64,000 nucleotides of DNA. Source: Apoda limacodes. Lineage: Eukaryota > Arthropoda > Insecta > Lepidoptera > Limacodidae. The notes beneath the pieces were generated by a model. It was not told the DNA's origin and searched no databases. It saw only the letters and a list, made by a program, of their open reading frames with translations. Location of the stretch: NCBI GenBank assembly GCA_946406115.1, contig OX291543.1:33382815-33446814 (forward strand), read 5' to 3'. A program made the translations under genes and the position numbers. This document shows positions 21,083-33,211 of the stretch, piece by piece; the stretch's first letter is position 1, and every line of letters starts with the position of its first letter.

Positions 21083-21990
21083 CGGCGTTGTTTTCTCACC
21101 TTCTATTCCCGCTATTTGTGTTTTCGGCCTTCGGCTTCTAAATGGCCTCTCGTCAGTAATTTTCTACTTACCACTTTTAATACACAATGTACTATTTTTG
21201 TGGCCCACAAGTGGCACGGTAGCTACAGAGTAACATAAAGAATAAAATTTTCTTTGCCTCTGCGTCACACCCCTTTGGACTTTCGTAGTAAATAGGTACT
21301 CGACTTATGTTACTATTACTTATTTTGTTATTGGCCTTTTTTGGGTACAGATCCCAGTACTACTATTAATTATTCTATGTGGAACGCTAAAACATTAAGA
21401 TATTTTGAAAAGTAGGAACATAAAAAAATGACAGCTGCTGAGTTTTTAATCACTGAGAATGATAAAGCAACTTGTTTTTAGTTTATGGATTAGCCTTCTA
21501 CAAACAGGCTACAAAAATTATATGCTTATGTACTTAATTGAAATTTACACAATATAATCTCAAGATCACAAGATAATTATATAAATATGTGTAAAACACT
21601 TGGTTCACCTTTGATCGACTCGTGTTAACAATTTACCACCAAACAAGGTTTGCTGACGCTTCGTTAATTTCACAATTTATTCGCTTCGAGCCTTTTGATG
21701 GTAATCTTATCTCCTTTTCGTCTGTCTGTTGACAATTTGCGTTTCAAATTACGTTTATTTCCATCGGAAATTTTCTATTAGAAAATATGCAAATTGGAGA
21801 ACCAAAAAAGTCGGGTTGATTGTTAATTCTTGTTTTTATGCTCCCTTACTTTTCCAATAAGGCAAACCGGACTTATTATTATTATTATATTATTAGTAAG
21901 TAGTCTTTTCAGCAACACGTTGCGTTAAGTGTTTGTAACATTAAAGCACAAGTAACGAGTAAACCTTACAAAAAGAGGTGCGACACTCCT

Positions 21991-22003
21991 CCGCTAGATG
22001 GCG
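21991..22003 (+). promoter_or_regulatory. CTCF-like motif
   Basis: CCGCTAGATGGCG fits the CTCF core except at the third base. It lies 0.9 kb from the 21070 motif and in the opposite orientation. Confidence 0.3.
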
Positions 22004-24040
22004 CTTAATCAATAAATAGATCGCGCTTCGTGTTTACTGCGTAATAAGCTTGTGTTGAGATTCATATTCAATGAGCGGGAGCGCTGCCCAATAGATATAT
22101 ATATATATGCACAAAAAGGAAATAACAAGCATCCTGACATGCTGATGCATGAAATAATAAAGCATGATGAATGAAATAACATGAGTTTGAGACGGTTTCC
22201 AGTTCGTGTTAAATTTTTTAAAATTTTGAATTTTTTTATAAGTTACAATTTTCAGTCAAATGACTTTTTTAAAAATTTAAATGGGTTCGCCGTTTCGCCA
22301 CAATCGATCGTTAAAGTTTGGTATTGACTTGGCATGGCGTGTTTAATGCTCATGTTTGAACGGCTGTAACTCAAAAACGGCTACTTTAAATCATATCAAT
22401 ACACCATATTCGGCGTAAGAAAAGCTCCCACAGCATAAAATTAGATCTAAATAAATTTATTCCTCGACAATGTAAATATCAACATCAATCGCAATGCAAT
22501 CGAATTAAGAAAGACGTCTACATTTAAGGGTTAGGTATATCAATCACCTTCAACCACGCCTTGTACCTATGCGTCTGCCGGATATAAAGCTAGCCGTTTG
22601 TCGTTTGTAACACAATGTCGTTTTCTGAGAAGATCCGACAAGAAATTCTGTAGTAACATATTATTTTAAAAGTGTCTTGAATTTTGTCTTTACGACTATT
22701 CAAAACACAAAACAATCTAAAAAGTCTTGTTTAAAGAAAAAAGTAGAAAAGATACGCTCGGACATTATAGGATAGGCTTGTAAAGACTATAACTAGTTAG
22801 TTAGTATAGGATAGCTGAAATCCGAAGACAGGTGAAAGTTCCGATTCAAATTTAAATTTTTTTTTCGAATAGGTTTCTAGATACGCTTGGAATCGTCAAG
22901 AGAATAATTTATATTTTGCTTTATAAACGAATTACAATACTGGTTAAACATATTAATTATACATTTGTCGTTTTATCTGTATATATCTGGACATGCTTGC
23001 AAATAAAAAAGTTACATAATTTTAATTATTGGGTAAATTTACACATTTTTGGCATCTTTACTTCGCTAGTAGTTTTTAAACAAAACTAGTAGTTGTAGAA
23101 AATAGGTACTTTCAGATCCGTCTTCTTTTTGCAAATATACACAGTACCAATATCAGGTGCTTTAGTACTTTAGCCATAACATACACCTACCTAATGGCAT
23201 GTAACATTTTAACATACCATACCTAATAAAGTCTGTTCTACATTTGGGTTATCTAGAAAGTTCACGTACCGCAATTGTATATATTTATATATAAACTGTT
23301 CGTAGTCTTTATCACTGTAGGCGAATAAATCGTTAAATATACCATGCGTGTGAGAAATAAAATAAAAGAAATCCCGAAGTTCGGGCGGCGATTTACTGCC
23401 CGAACCGCAGAACAACAAAATTTACGAGCGCATACAGTTTTTATTATCTCCGGTAGCGTCAGAGTAATCAATCCACGTCTCGTTAGGCGAGAAAACGAAA
23501 TTGATCTAATAGCTTTATTTGCGAACTACCTATAAGTATTGACAAATATTTCTGACTTTTTTGTTTGGCGAATATTTCAAAGTTTATTTGGTACACTAAA
23601 CAAAACAACAATACAAACAAATTAATTTTAAATGTGTTCAACATTTATTTGTTATTCAGATCAAACTTAGTTCTAAAAGGGAAGCTAATAAATATTTTCA
23701 CCAACTATTTTTTCACGGGATATGCGACTAATTCCTACAAACCCGTCGATACTTCCTCGAAAAAAACTTAAAGTATCATAAAAAAAGTTATACATATAAA
23801 AAAGGAGTACAGATGAATTGCAAAGCGGCTCCTTTTTTTTTAGTTTGGTTTAAATTATCTACACTCCAGGGTATACGCAGCAGCCACCAGTCAAGTCGCC
23901 GGCTCCGAGCGTTTGTCTTTTAGTTCCTGCTCATAGATAGGTAATATGAAATTCCCTTAGACTAGTCACTAATTCCGAGAATACTTTAAGGTATTGCCAT
24001 TTTGTATTTAAGTATTAACATGTAGCGTTTGGGTTGACAC

Positions 24041-24283
24041 GAGGTATCAAAGAGTGCCGGGGCGCTTCTCACCCCCACTCAATCGCAACCGTACCCGCGT
24101 AACGGGGAACTCCCCTCCTGGCGGTGACTCACCTTCGGGTTCGAGACTCACGCCGGTCGAAGGGACGCCCCCGAGAGCGACAACCCAAGCCGAGGCTCCC
24201 CCCGCGGGGAGCCCTTGAGCGTTGGGCGCTATATGGGCTGAGGCTCCTTCAGAGTCTCGCCCCAAAAAGCCCGGTGAAGCAGT
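24041..24283 (-). repeat. GC-rich dispersed repeat, copy 2
   Basis: This is the inverted counterpart of 18431..18662, sharing GAGGTATCAAAGA at one end and AGAGTCTCGCCCC near the other. It is better preserved in its GC-rich middle (CTCCCCCCGCGGGGAGCCC). Open frames across it are compositional and show no domain. Confidence 0.75.
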
Positions 24284-24334
24284 AATGGCTGCAACAGCCA
24301 ACTGCATAGACAGTTCAAAAAAAAAAAAAAAGGG

Positions 24335-24617
24335 GTTTGCACTCCGGGAGTGCCGGCAGAAGTGAAAACCTTTACACACGATTCGCGCTTAACATTCAAA
24401 TATGTTACAAGCAGCTCGTATCGTATCGTATCACATTTTAACATGTGTAATCCGCACTTTTATTATTATAAATAATAATGTTTGTTTATTTACTTTTTTG
24501 ACGTAGTATATTTGACATTGTAAATAAACGAGACGCGAGTTCCGTCTTACGAATTTTCGATCAGGACACGTGACCTGACGCACAAGTTCACAACGCCGCT
24601 AAAGAAGTTTTCACTTC
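24335..24617 (+). mobile_element. Nonautonomous element with GAAGTGAAAAC ends, copy 1
   Basis: This copy shares long stretches with 28094..28447, including TTGCACTCCGGGAGTGCCGG, CCTTTACACACGATTCGCGC and ACGTAGTATATTTGACAT. GAAGTGAAAAC near the left end is inverted as GTTTTCACTTC at the right end, so it may be a MITE with short subterminal repeats. Both copies are bordered by A-rich tracts on both sides, which is unusual for a MITE. Confidence 0.7.
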
Positions 24618-24948
24618 AAAAAAAGTTTGGGTTGGCCCGTCAGCTGCATGATTTTATACTGAAAAATAAATGAATAAATAGTAAAAGGTCGGCCAGAACA
24701 CGCTCGATGGTTGATTTCTTCGCTACGTGAGGACAATTTATTTTATTTTTCATTTCTGGACGGACCCTAGTAATTGCGGATAATACGTGATGTGTTTTGA
24801 AATCTCAACTGCTTATTTTTATTAAAAATTACGTATGTAGGTACTGTTATTGCAATCAGTAGTCGTTAAATTATATTACAATAGAAATAATAAAGAAGTT
24901 TTTAAAGGGCTTTATCCCAAATAAGTAGCAGCTGCGGGTGACAAGAGA

Positions 24949-25047
24949 GCTGGCTCTTTCCTCGCTCAGAGAATTACCATCTGTACTCAGCGAGGAAATG
25001 CAGCTAGCATTCTTGCCACACTAGAGCGCGGGCAAACTCTATTTTAA
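24949..25047 (+). pseudogene. C-terminal remnant of a mobile-element protein
   Basis: The read AGSFLAQRITICTQRGNAAS followed by ILATLERGQTLF and a stop matches a C-terminal sequence (FLAQRISIAIQRGNAAS type) that I recall from proteins repeated in lepidopteran genomes. It is probably the 3' coding end of a mobile element, family unknown. Only 32 codons survive and a stop lies upstream in frame. Confidence 0.5.
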
Positions 25048-25164
25048 CTCTATTTTAAACCTTTTAACTTTTTTCTGCAGCTTTCGCAAAATCCAGATAT
25101 ATCCTGACCCTTAATTATTAGCTACACCTAAACAAGGAATCATAAAATAATGGTAGTAAACATA

Positions 25165-25865
25165 TGACTGTGTGTAAATACAATATATTTAAGTAAACTT
25201 AAGAGTGCGTGTAGATACCATGTATAAAAATAAACATACTACTAAGTGTAGATACAATATAACAAAGTAAACATACGAGTGTGTGTAGATACAATATATT
25301 AAAGTAAACGTAAGAGTGCGTGTAGATACCATGTATAAAAATAAACATACTACTATGTGTAGATACAATATAACAAAGTTAACATACGAGTGTGTGTTAA
25401 TATAATATATCAAAGTAAACTTAAGAGTGCGTGTAGATACCATGTATAAAATAAACATACTACTATGTGTAGATACAATATAACAAAGTAAACATACGAG
25501 TGTGTGTAGATACAATATATTTAAGGGAACTTAAGAGTGCGTGTAGATACCATGTATAACAATAAACATACTACTATATGTAGATACAATATGATAAAGT
25601 AAACATACGAGTGTGTGTAGATACAATATATTAAAGTAAACTTAAGAGTGCGTGTAACTGTAAAACTGTAAATGTATAAAAATAAACATACTACTATGTG
25701 TAGATACAATATAACAAAGTAAACATACGAGTGTGTGTAAATACAATATATGAAAGTAAACATACGAGTGTGTGTAGATACCATGTATAAAAATAAACAT
25801 ACTACTATGTGTAGATACAATATAACAAAGTTAACATACAATTATGTGTAGACAAAATATATTTA
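25165..25865. repeat. 37-bp tandem repeat in 111-bp higher-order units
   Basis: AAGAGTGCGTGTAGATACC recurs at 25201, 25312, 25423 and 25533, with a shortened form at 25644, about 111 bp apart. Each 111-bp unit is three related 37-bp monomers built on GTGTAGATACNATGTA or GTGTAGATACAATATA plus AAACATAC. About 6.3 higher-order units are present. Because 111 is divisible by three, long minus-strand frames stay open (25189..25515 and 25521..25841); they are by-products of the period, not genes. Confidence 0.92.
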
Positions 25866-26883
25866 ACAATGAATGATTAACAATTACTTAAATATTGTTT
25901 GAAATTTGCTTCCAAAGAAACCACAAGAATTTAACTAATTTATCGTTTCAACGCTCGAGCAACAGTCTTCCGAGCGTTTTCTATTTTATTAAACCCTAAA
26001 GCGATTAATAAATCATCGGTATTCATATTTCCTCGTTAGAGAATAAAATTAAATTCTTAGAGTTAAAATCATGTTGTAAGGGAAATTTTCTCCTGCAGGT
26101 ACCAAAGTACTGGCTATTTTCTAATATCGCTGTTTAATATGTGTGTAATAAATACCATTGTGGCTTAAGTAAGCCTAGCTGGAAATAAAAAGTAAGAAAA
26201 AAGTTATTCATCGGAGGGTCAAGTATTTAACTTACTTAACTTACGAGTGATAATTTTGTGACAATAACTTGAGGGAGAAATTTAACCTGGTAACCATGAA
26301 ATCCATGTGGAAAAAAATTACCGGTCATGCTGTTTGACGTCACAAACGTCAAATTGACGTTTCCTTGTGTAAAATGACAGACGCAACACTTGTTATCACT
26401 CAAATATTCTAAAGTTAGTGAAGCGCCACTCAAGTGTCGGAAGAGTAAGTTTTCATACTTAGCCTGTGTGTTGAAGAGTGACGTTACAGATAACTTTTGA
26501 CCGTTTTCGTAATTTAATTTTACCGCGTCAATCAAACATAAAATAAAACTTCTTATTTTTTGTTTGTTTTTCGAAAAATAAATAGTTTATTGGTTAACAC
26601 ATACCAAAGCACATAAACTTAAAATCTTTTTAAAAATTTGGTTAGCACCCAACTAGGCCAACATTTTACTAATGAAGCCTCGAAAACAATATACCTGGGT
26701 TATTATGCCAAATGTTAAAAAACACATGGGATAATAAAGAAAAGTAGGAATGGGCATATTTTTCAGACAGTTTCGAAGAACACTATACTGATAAAACGAA
26801 TTTACAGATTTAAATTACAATAAAATTTAGATTTATTGATTTAATTTATTTATTCAAATTTAGATTCAGATTTACAACACGCG
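25866..26883. other. Noncoding interval, nothing recognised
   Basis: This is AT-rich sequence. A 99-codon minus-strand frame at 26236..26535 lies in a block containing TGACGTCACAAACGTCAAAT. It has no recognisable domain, and the block may be a degraded repeat. Confidence 0.45.
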
Positions 26884-26978
26884 TGTAATGCCCCTCAGCG
26901 TTACAACCGCCTATAGGCTATGGTAATTGTTCAACATCAGGTGGACCGTATGCTTGTTGGCCATTATTTGGTAATCAT
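26884..26978 (+). pseudogene. LINE 3'-end scrap
   Basis: Sequence around CCGCCTATAGGCTATGGTAA, CATCAGGTGGACCGTATGCT and TTGGCCATTATTTGGTA matches the last ~90 bp of the main LINE family (compare 5095..5180) with many substitutions, so it is an older insertion. Confidence 0.8.
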
Positions 26979-27685
26979 CATAAATGTGCACTAGAACACT
27001 ATTAAAGTAATACTAATAAAGGTAATATTTTTCAATTACATATTAAGATATAATGCAAAATATTTCCCCATAATGAGTTTGGTTTGTTGTTAAGAGAATA
27101 CGTTCGCGGCGCCTCACAGCGTGCTTCATACAAACGAATTTCCCACTTATTTTTGATACTTATAAATCAAACACCATGAAATTTTGAAGACGTGTTCTAG
27201 GATAAAATATCTATGTCTGCGGTGTGCCAGATTTCTATTATAAAATTTGAAAGCTATATAGGATTCTAGTTTTTTATACAAATGAAAAATTATAAGGTGA
27301 AACGTGTCAGTAGTATAAGCTAATGGCATACCCAAACGAGTTAAGTTTGCAAAGATTTTGATTAATTTTGTTATAGTACTGAGTACACTTTTTGTCGTGA
27401 AAAAAATATATACGTTATAAGTTCAAACCTTGTGTTGTTTAATTAAGTGAATTTGCTAATATCATTATAATTTGGCTTTTAAAACAGTAGGCTTTATTTT
27501 TTTTCGGAAAAGTAAGCGTGTTATTCTCTTGATTCTTATTTCATAAAATATATATTAATATGATCAAGTGTATTTGATAATTTTAAATAAATATGTGAAT
27601 TTGATATCGACGAAAACCCGAGAAAATCGAGATTTTCAACACGTGCTAGCGCCTATCGTACGTGGAACTGTAGGTCTTTGTACGC

Positions 27686-27735
27686 TTCAATAATAATAAT
27701 AATAATATACTTTATTGCGCATATAGAATACAAAA
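27686..27735 (-). repeat. 3' end of a LINE with TAA-type tail
   Basis: An AAT microsatellite followed by ATACTTTATTGCGCATATAG reads on the minus strand as a transcript end with CAATAAAGTAT (containing AATAAA) and a simple-repeat tail, as in several lepidopteran non-LTR elements. No coding sequence is attached. Confidence 0.5.
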
Positions 27736-27913
27736 CAATTAAACAATAAAAGTAATTATTTTTATTTTGATCTGTATCATGAATTTATAATATACATTTC
27801 ATGAATTTCCAAGAAATTACAAGGGCTCAGTTTTTGTCATGAGTCCACTAAAAATTAAAAATGTCAAAATCACTTTTTTCTTCTTTTGACATTTTGTCAT
27901 ACCTTTCGCTACT

Positions 27914-28000
27914 AAAGTCGCGCCCAAGAAGCTTATATAATGAAGAGACCCTCAGGCACCAGATGTCTACTTCTCATATATAAGCTTCTTGGTCGCGCCA
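27914..28000. repeat. Imperfect inverted repeat, ~30-bp arms
   Basis: The left arm TCGCGCCCAAGAAGCTTATA and right arm TATAAGCTTCTTGGTCGCGC are complementary apart from a mismatch and small bulge, with a loop of about 25 bp. It could be a tiny MITE remnant or a cruciform-forming site. Confidence 0.75.
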
Positions 28001-28093
28001 TATAAGTTCGAATATGTTGAAAACGGAACTACATATTTACCATACTATTTTGTTTTTCTCATACACAGTAGTGCCTCTCCAAGAAAAAAAAAA

Positions 28094-28447
28094 CGAGTTG
28101 CACTCCGGGAGTGCCGGCAGAAGTGAAAACCTTTACACACGATTCGCGCTTAACACTCAAATATGTCACAAGACATGTCTTTGACATTGTCAAGAAATAA
28201 TAATGTTTGTTTATTTACTTTTTTGACGTAGTATATTTGACATCGCAATCTGTCATAGAATTAAAATTCCATATCCAACCTTCCTGTACTACTCATAATC
28301 GCGAATACTAAAAATAAAAATTATAATAGGCGTGGCATTACGGGTTCCGTCTTACGAATTTCCACGACACGTGACCTGACGCGAGTTTATGAATTTTTAC
28401 CCATACCAAAAAAGTGCACAACGCCGCTAAAGAAGTCTTCACTTCAA
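28094..28447 (+). mobile_element. Nonautonomous element with GAAGTGAAAAC ends, copy 2
   Basis: This is the second copy of the 24335 element, in the same orientation. It carries about 90 bp (28250..28345) absent from copy 1 and lacks other parts, so the two are independent derivatives of a longer element. The ends are again flanked by A-rich tracts. Confidence 0.7.
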
Positions 28448-30106
28448 AAACTATAATGAAAATAAATTTATTACATAACAAACAGTAACAGGACTGACAG
28501 ATGACCTTTGCTCTAAGCAGGTGACAGAAAAAGCGATCACGTTAGAGCGCTGCAGCGTTTTGAGATATTAACCTAAGTCAAGTTGCTAAATAAAAAAAAT
28601 ATATACAATCGAAATAAGAACCTTCTCATTTTCCTTTTGTTGGTAAAAAAGTATTATAAAGCACAGAACCATTAAGCTGCGGTGTTTGCCGAACCTAATA
28701 GCCAATTACCACATCGATTACACATCCATTGGTCAAAACACCGTTTTTACGTAAAAGAGATTGATTGAATATTAATAATATTAAATAAATCTGCCAATGG
28801 GAGTCTATAGCAGTTTTTCATTCTAATTTTTTGGCTAAATGCCCTAAACTGACATGGTATATTTAGGAAGTAGCCCCTTTGTAAAAAAAAGAAATAAAAA
28901 ATTGTGGCTACTTTTCGGCTATCTACATGTATCATCATACATGACCATGTATCATTATCAACCCGCTTCTTTTTAAAAACTGTGGTTTAATTTCAGAGTA
29001 TGAATATTTTAAAATATTTGTTCCATTTGAAAAATGAAAACCTACTGAATAAGATCAAACGTATAAAATTATTTCAAGTTGTTTGAAGATTATTTATTCA
29101 ACCTCGCATTTGATAGAAACGTCTGAATTCAATTACTAATTAATTATGTGCTTCATTTTGTTTATTCGCTAAATTTCTTGCTGCTGTATTTTAAATTAAC
29201 AAGGAGATTGAACATTTTCAAAGGAGTAAGGAAATTATTATTATCCAATATAAACTGAAGAACTTCCTAAAGGAAATCAATTTAATAAGCAAACTTTAAT
29301 TAATGTTTTTAATTTTTTGTAAATATCTATTTATCAGTTAATAACGAAGTTTTTTATAGTTGTTCGATTAAATTAATCACATTTAACAAGTGGTTTTATG
29401 CATTTAGTGTTCATTCAACCCGCTCCTATGAACTTGCGTGCATCTCTCATGCCTAAAATAGAAAACTATAAAAAATTATATTTATATATAATATAAAACA
29501 TTTTGTCTTCTTCTTATATCGATAGTTACCCTTTTATCAGTCTGAGTTTTCCTTGAGAGACTTAGGGCACAGAGTATAGAATAGCCTAACGGTCTTTTAT
29601 AGGGTTCTACTGAAGGACTCGACGGAGACCTATATAACAAAGCCAACACCATCTGTCTGTCAAACTTTAAATAGGCAAAAATTGGTTTTTGTAGCATTCA
29701 CAAAATATGTAGATATATTGTGTATAATTTATTATGTTGTGGCGAATTTTCTACCTGTAGACGCGGTATGGAGTGAAGTCCAAGTGGCAAGTAGCAAAGC
29801 GTAACAAAACGCGGCTGTCAATATTGTTACAGTTCTGTTAATTGTAGTTGTCTCGACTCTAGTTTGTGCCCGACACGGCTCATCACCTATCACGTTTGCG
29901 AGACTGAATACCATCGGTGAAACTTTGATGTTATGAGCATATTTTTGTAATATGTTTGACCACCCCTTTGGGAATAAGTGTCGTGATGGTATTTTTTTTA
30001 TTTCCTAACAAATAATTAATAGTAAAAATTTTAGGGGTCTCCGCACAAGGAACGTTTTCGTTTTATCGTAAAAAGATTTATAGTGATACAAAAAAATAAA
30101 ATAAAA
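28448..30106. other. Noncoding interval, nothing recognised
   Basis: This is AT-rich sequence. Short open frames (for example 29482..29697) show no domain signature and no splice context that I trust. Confidence 0.5.
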
Positions 30107-30200
30107 ATCATTCAAGTGCGAGTTGGGCTATTGTATTCGGTGGTGGTACGGAACCCTCGGTGCGCAAGTCCGGTTCGCCCTTCGCCGATTTTTGTTCATA
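30107..30200. repeat. Degenerate copy of AAGTGCGAGTCGG repeat family
   Basis: TCAAGTGCGAGTTGGGC and ACGGAACCCTCGGTGCGCAA are typical of this family (compare 3801..4243), followed by a T-rich end. Much of the element is missing. Confidence 0.5.
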
Positions 30201-30312
30201 TTTGGAAGATAAATTGAAAACCATCTGGCTGGCTGGAAATAAAAAAAAAAATTATATTTACAAAAATAGTTTTGGAATGTGAAAACAAAGCTCGTTCATT
30301 TCATTTGCCGTG

Positions 30313-30473
30313 GTAGTATAGTAGTATAGTAGTATAGTAGTATAGTAGTATAGTAGTATAGTAGTATAGTAGTATAGTAGTATAGTAGTATAGTAGTATA
30401 GTAGTATAGTAGTATAGTAGTATAGTAGTATGGTAGTATAGTAGTATAGTAGTATAGTAGTATAGTAGTAAAG
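30313..30473. repeat. Octanucleotide microsatellite, about 20 copies
   Basis: GTAGTATA repeats about 20 times with one visible substitution near 30431 (ATGGTAG). The long Tyr/Thr/Leu-rich minus-strand frames here come only from the repeat. Confidence 0.97.
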
Positions 30474-31547
30474 TAGGTACCTCATTTTTATATTTAGAAC
30501 CCATATTTCACAGATCTCAGCTTACTGATACTGTAGCTAAGATTTATAAGTCTCGCCATTTAAGGCTTTTACTTACTTGCCAAGCATTTTTTAAAGGTCT
30601 AGCATTGATACGAACATAAATTTTTATCAATATCGACAAGCACGTAGATGCTTGTCAAGCACGTCAATCATTTCTCAAACAGTCAGAATTGCTTGCAAAG
30701 CGTTAAAGATTCACGTGCTTTGCTTGTCAAGCATAGTTGATGGTCAAGGTACCCTTAAACCTTAAAGTTAGGATTCATTTTTACAAATGTTTCTTTATGT
30801 TAGTGTGAATAATTATCATTGTTATTTATTAATATTTTAGTGAGGCATTCTAAAATCTTGAATTCCACTACTCGTTCTTTCTATCCATAAATAAAAATTT
30901 CTATTCTAAAAATAAAAAAATGCACGGTACTATTTTTACTACGTACACGTTACTACGGTAATTCCTAGCTTATAACAGTATGGTAAGCACACTATAGGCT
31001 ACAAGCTATCTCCATTTCTAACTTGAGCCATATTGTTCTAGAGGACTAACAAACATCTTCTCCAACTCACTTTTTACTCAAAGTTGAGTTGTGAAAATTT
31101 GAGTTACATACTCAAATTGCATTAGTACGATTTCCAACTAATACATTTTTTCTATAAACAAAGCTAAAACGCTCACCAACATTCAACGTCCATTATCTCA
31201 CTCAAGAAAAATTAGCAAAGTCATTAAGTAAGTTTATAAAAACGCTTCCTGGCTCCGTTACGAAATGTTAACTTCAGAATGGTCCCTTTCGCCCTTTACC
31301 CGTGTCACACCAGCAGTTTACATTGCCGTCATTTAGCTGCAGAGGGAGCCATTTGTATGGAGATCGTTGAAACTGGGGCAGTTGCGAGAGTCATTAAACC
31401 TTTTTAGACCTTTTTTGTCATAAAATTTTATAGTTAGTATACGGTATACCTAAATTCTGTTTAATTGTTGCAAGAGTGAGGTGGTTTATGTTTTTAACTG
31501 AGTAGTGAATGCGAAGATAGCCCAGTAAAATTGATGCTTACAGTTTT
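30474..31547. other. Noncoding interval, nothing recognised
   Basis: AT-rich sequence. TTGTCAAGCA and similar phrases recur several times in 30570..30735, which may be a decayed short tandem or inverted repeat. Confidence 0.4.
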
Positions 31548-32355
31548 TGTAAAGGAGCGTAGAGACGTTTTAAATTGTTATGAAAGAGCGTAGAGACACG
31601 CCTTAAAGTTGTACAGGAGTGCAGAGACGCTTGGGATGAAATTGTTGGGAATGAGCAAAGAAACGCTTAAAAGTTGTAGTGAGGGAGCGTACAGGCGCTT
31701 AAAAGTTGTTATAAAAGAGCACGGAGCGGCTTTAAAGTTGTTAAGAAAGAGGATAGAGACGCTTAAAATTTGTTGTTAAGGAGCGTAGAGACACTTTGAA
31801 GTTGTTAGGAAAGAGCATAGAGACGCTTAAAAGTTGTTGTAAAAAAGCGTAGATTCGCTAGAAATTTGTTATAAAACAGCGTACAGACACTTTAACGCTG
31901 TTGTAAAGGAGCACAGAAACGCTTAAAGTTGTTATTAAAGAGTACAGAGACGCAGTGACGCTTAAAAGTTATTGTAAAGGACCGTAGAAACGCTTAAAAG
32001 TTATGAAAGAGCGTATAGACGCTTAAAACTTGTTATGTAAGAACACGGAGACCCTTAATAGTTGTTATGAAGAGGCACATAGACCTTTAAAGTTGCCGTA
32101 AAGGAGCGTAGAGACGCTTCGAAGCTGTTGTAAAGAAGCGTTGAGACGCATAAAAGTTGTTATAAAAGAACACAGAGACGCTTTAAAGTTATTGGGAAAG
32201 ACTGTAGAGACTCTTAAACGTTGATGTAAAGGAGCGTAGAGACGCTTAAAAGTGGTTGTTCAGAAGCATAGAGACGCTTCAAAGTAGTTGTTAAGAAGCG
32301 TAGAGAAATGAGTTGTTATGAAAGAGCACAGAAACGCTTTAAAGTTGTAATAAAA
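31548..32355. repeat. Degenerate ~33-bp minisatellite, about 24 copies
   Basis: Units follow AGAGCGTAGAGACGCTTAAA plus AGTTGTTNTAAA, with starts near 31555, 31587, 31618, 31653, 31686 and 31718. Spacing varies from 31 to 35 bp. Most units differ by several substitutions, so the array is old compared with the 17-bp and 8-bp arrays. Confidence 0.9.
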
Positions 32356-33211
32356 GTTTATTGTTTTTCACGTATTATAAATTGTTTTGAGTTTTTACTT
32401 TTAGGTACGTAAAAAATAGTAAACTTTGACCCTAAAAAACTTATGGAATCAACATTTTACTAAAAGAAAATTTCAAAGTCTTAACAAATGTTTGCAGTTA
32501 CAAAAACATTGATAAAGAGCTTTTGCACAAAGATGCTAGCAAAATAAACTGGATATCTGTAACAAACTGCAGTGATTGTGCAGAGTGCAGACTCTAACCT
32601 TTAGGGGAGACGCCAATGTTTTCAATATGTGTCTATATTTTAATGTCTGAATTTGATTGTGTGGCGAAAAAAATCATTTATATTATTTAAGAAATAATTT
32701 GTGTTTTATTTATTACTAACAAAGATGTAAGAAAAACTCATTTTCTCAATTGATGGTATAAAGCCAAAGTGCATAAGTAGTAAAAAAAAAATCATGAACC
32801 TTTGAATAACTCACTCCGTTCAGGATTCTACTTAGGGTTATCACCTGTTGCTTCTTGATTTAAGGGTTACTAGCTGAATAAATACGGATTTTGAAAAATT
32901 CAATTTGCATATCCAGTATAAAGTTAATTTTTTGGCAAAAAATCTTTGATTTCGACGCAAATCAGTTCTTTAAGGTTTTCGAGGGTGCTAAATTCAAATC
33001 TTGCATTCATTTTCGAAATTCAAGATAGAAGAGAAGTTTTATATGACGTCCATTTTTTGGAGATAAAACTATAAAATTTGGTTTTAATCTCTTCACTTTC
33101 GACTTTTATAAAATAATTCGTAGTAATACTGAAAGTAAACTGAAAATAAACTCTGCATTTCCATCCCTATGAAATATTATGCATGATCCTTTACAGTAAA
33201 ACTAAATTATT
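32356..33211. other. Noncoding interval, nothing recognised
   Basis: AT-rich sequence between the minisatellite and the LINE poly-T tract. No feature recognised. Confidence 0.5.

Larger units (their letters stand above)
19937..24040. other. Noncoding interval with two CTCF-like motifs
   Basis: No exon or element end was recognised. A GC-rich patch at 20130..20350 and two GCCATCTGGCGG-type motifs (21070, 21991) are the only notable features. A short phrase around TTAATTTCACA and ATTCGCTT recurs near 20697 and 21664, suggesting an old local duplication. Confidence 0.5.
26979..28093. other. Noncoding interval with LINE tail and hairpin
   Basis: AT-rich sequence. It holds a LINE-type tail at 27686 and an inverted repeat at 27914, both listed separately. 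Nothing else was recognised. Confidence 0.45.

Noticed and set aside
25189..25841. Two minus-strand frames of 106 and 108 codons with a repetitive hydrophobic peptide
   Set aside because: The 111-bp higher-order period is divisible by three, so any stop-free unit stays open through the array. The peptide mirrors the DNA repeat.
26236..26535. 99-codon minus frame
   Set aside because: No domain, and it overlaps a block with repeated GTCAAATTGACGT-type words that looks repeat-derived.
30258..30504. Tyr/Thr/Leu-repeat peptides from the octamer microsatellite
   Set aside because: A purely mechanical consequence of the GTAGTATA repeat; no flanking coding sequence.
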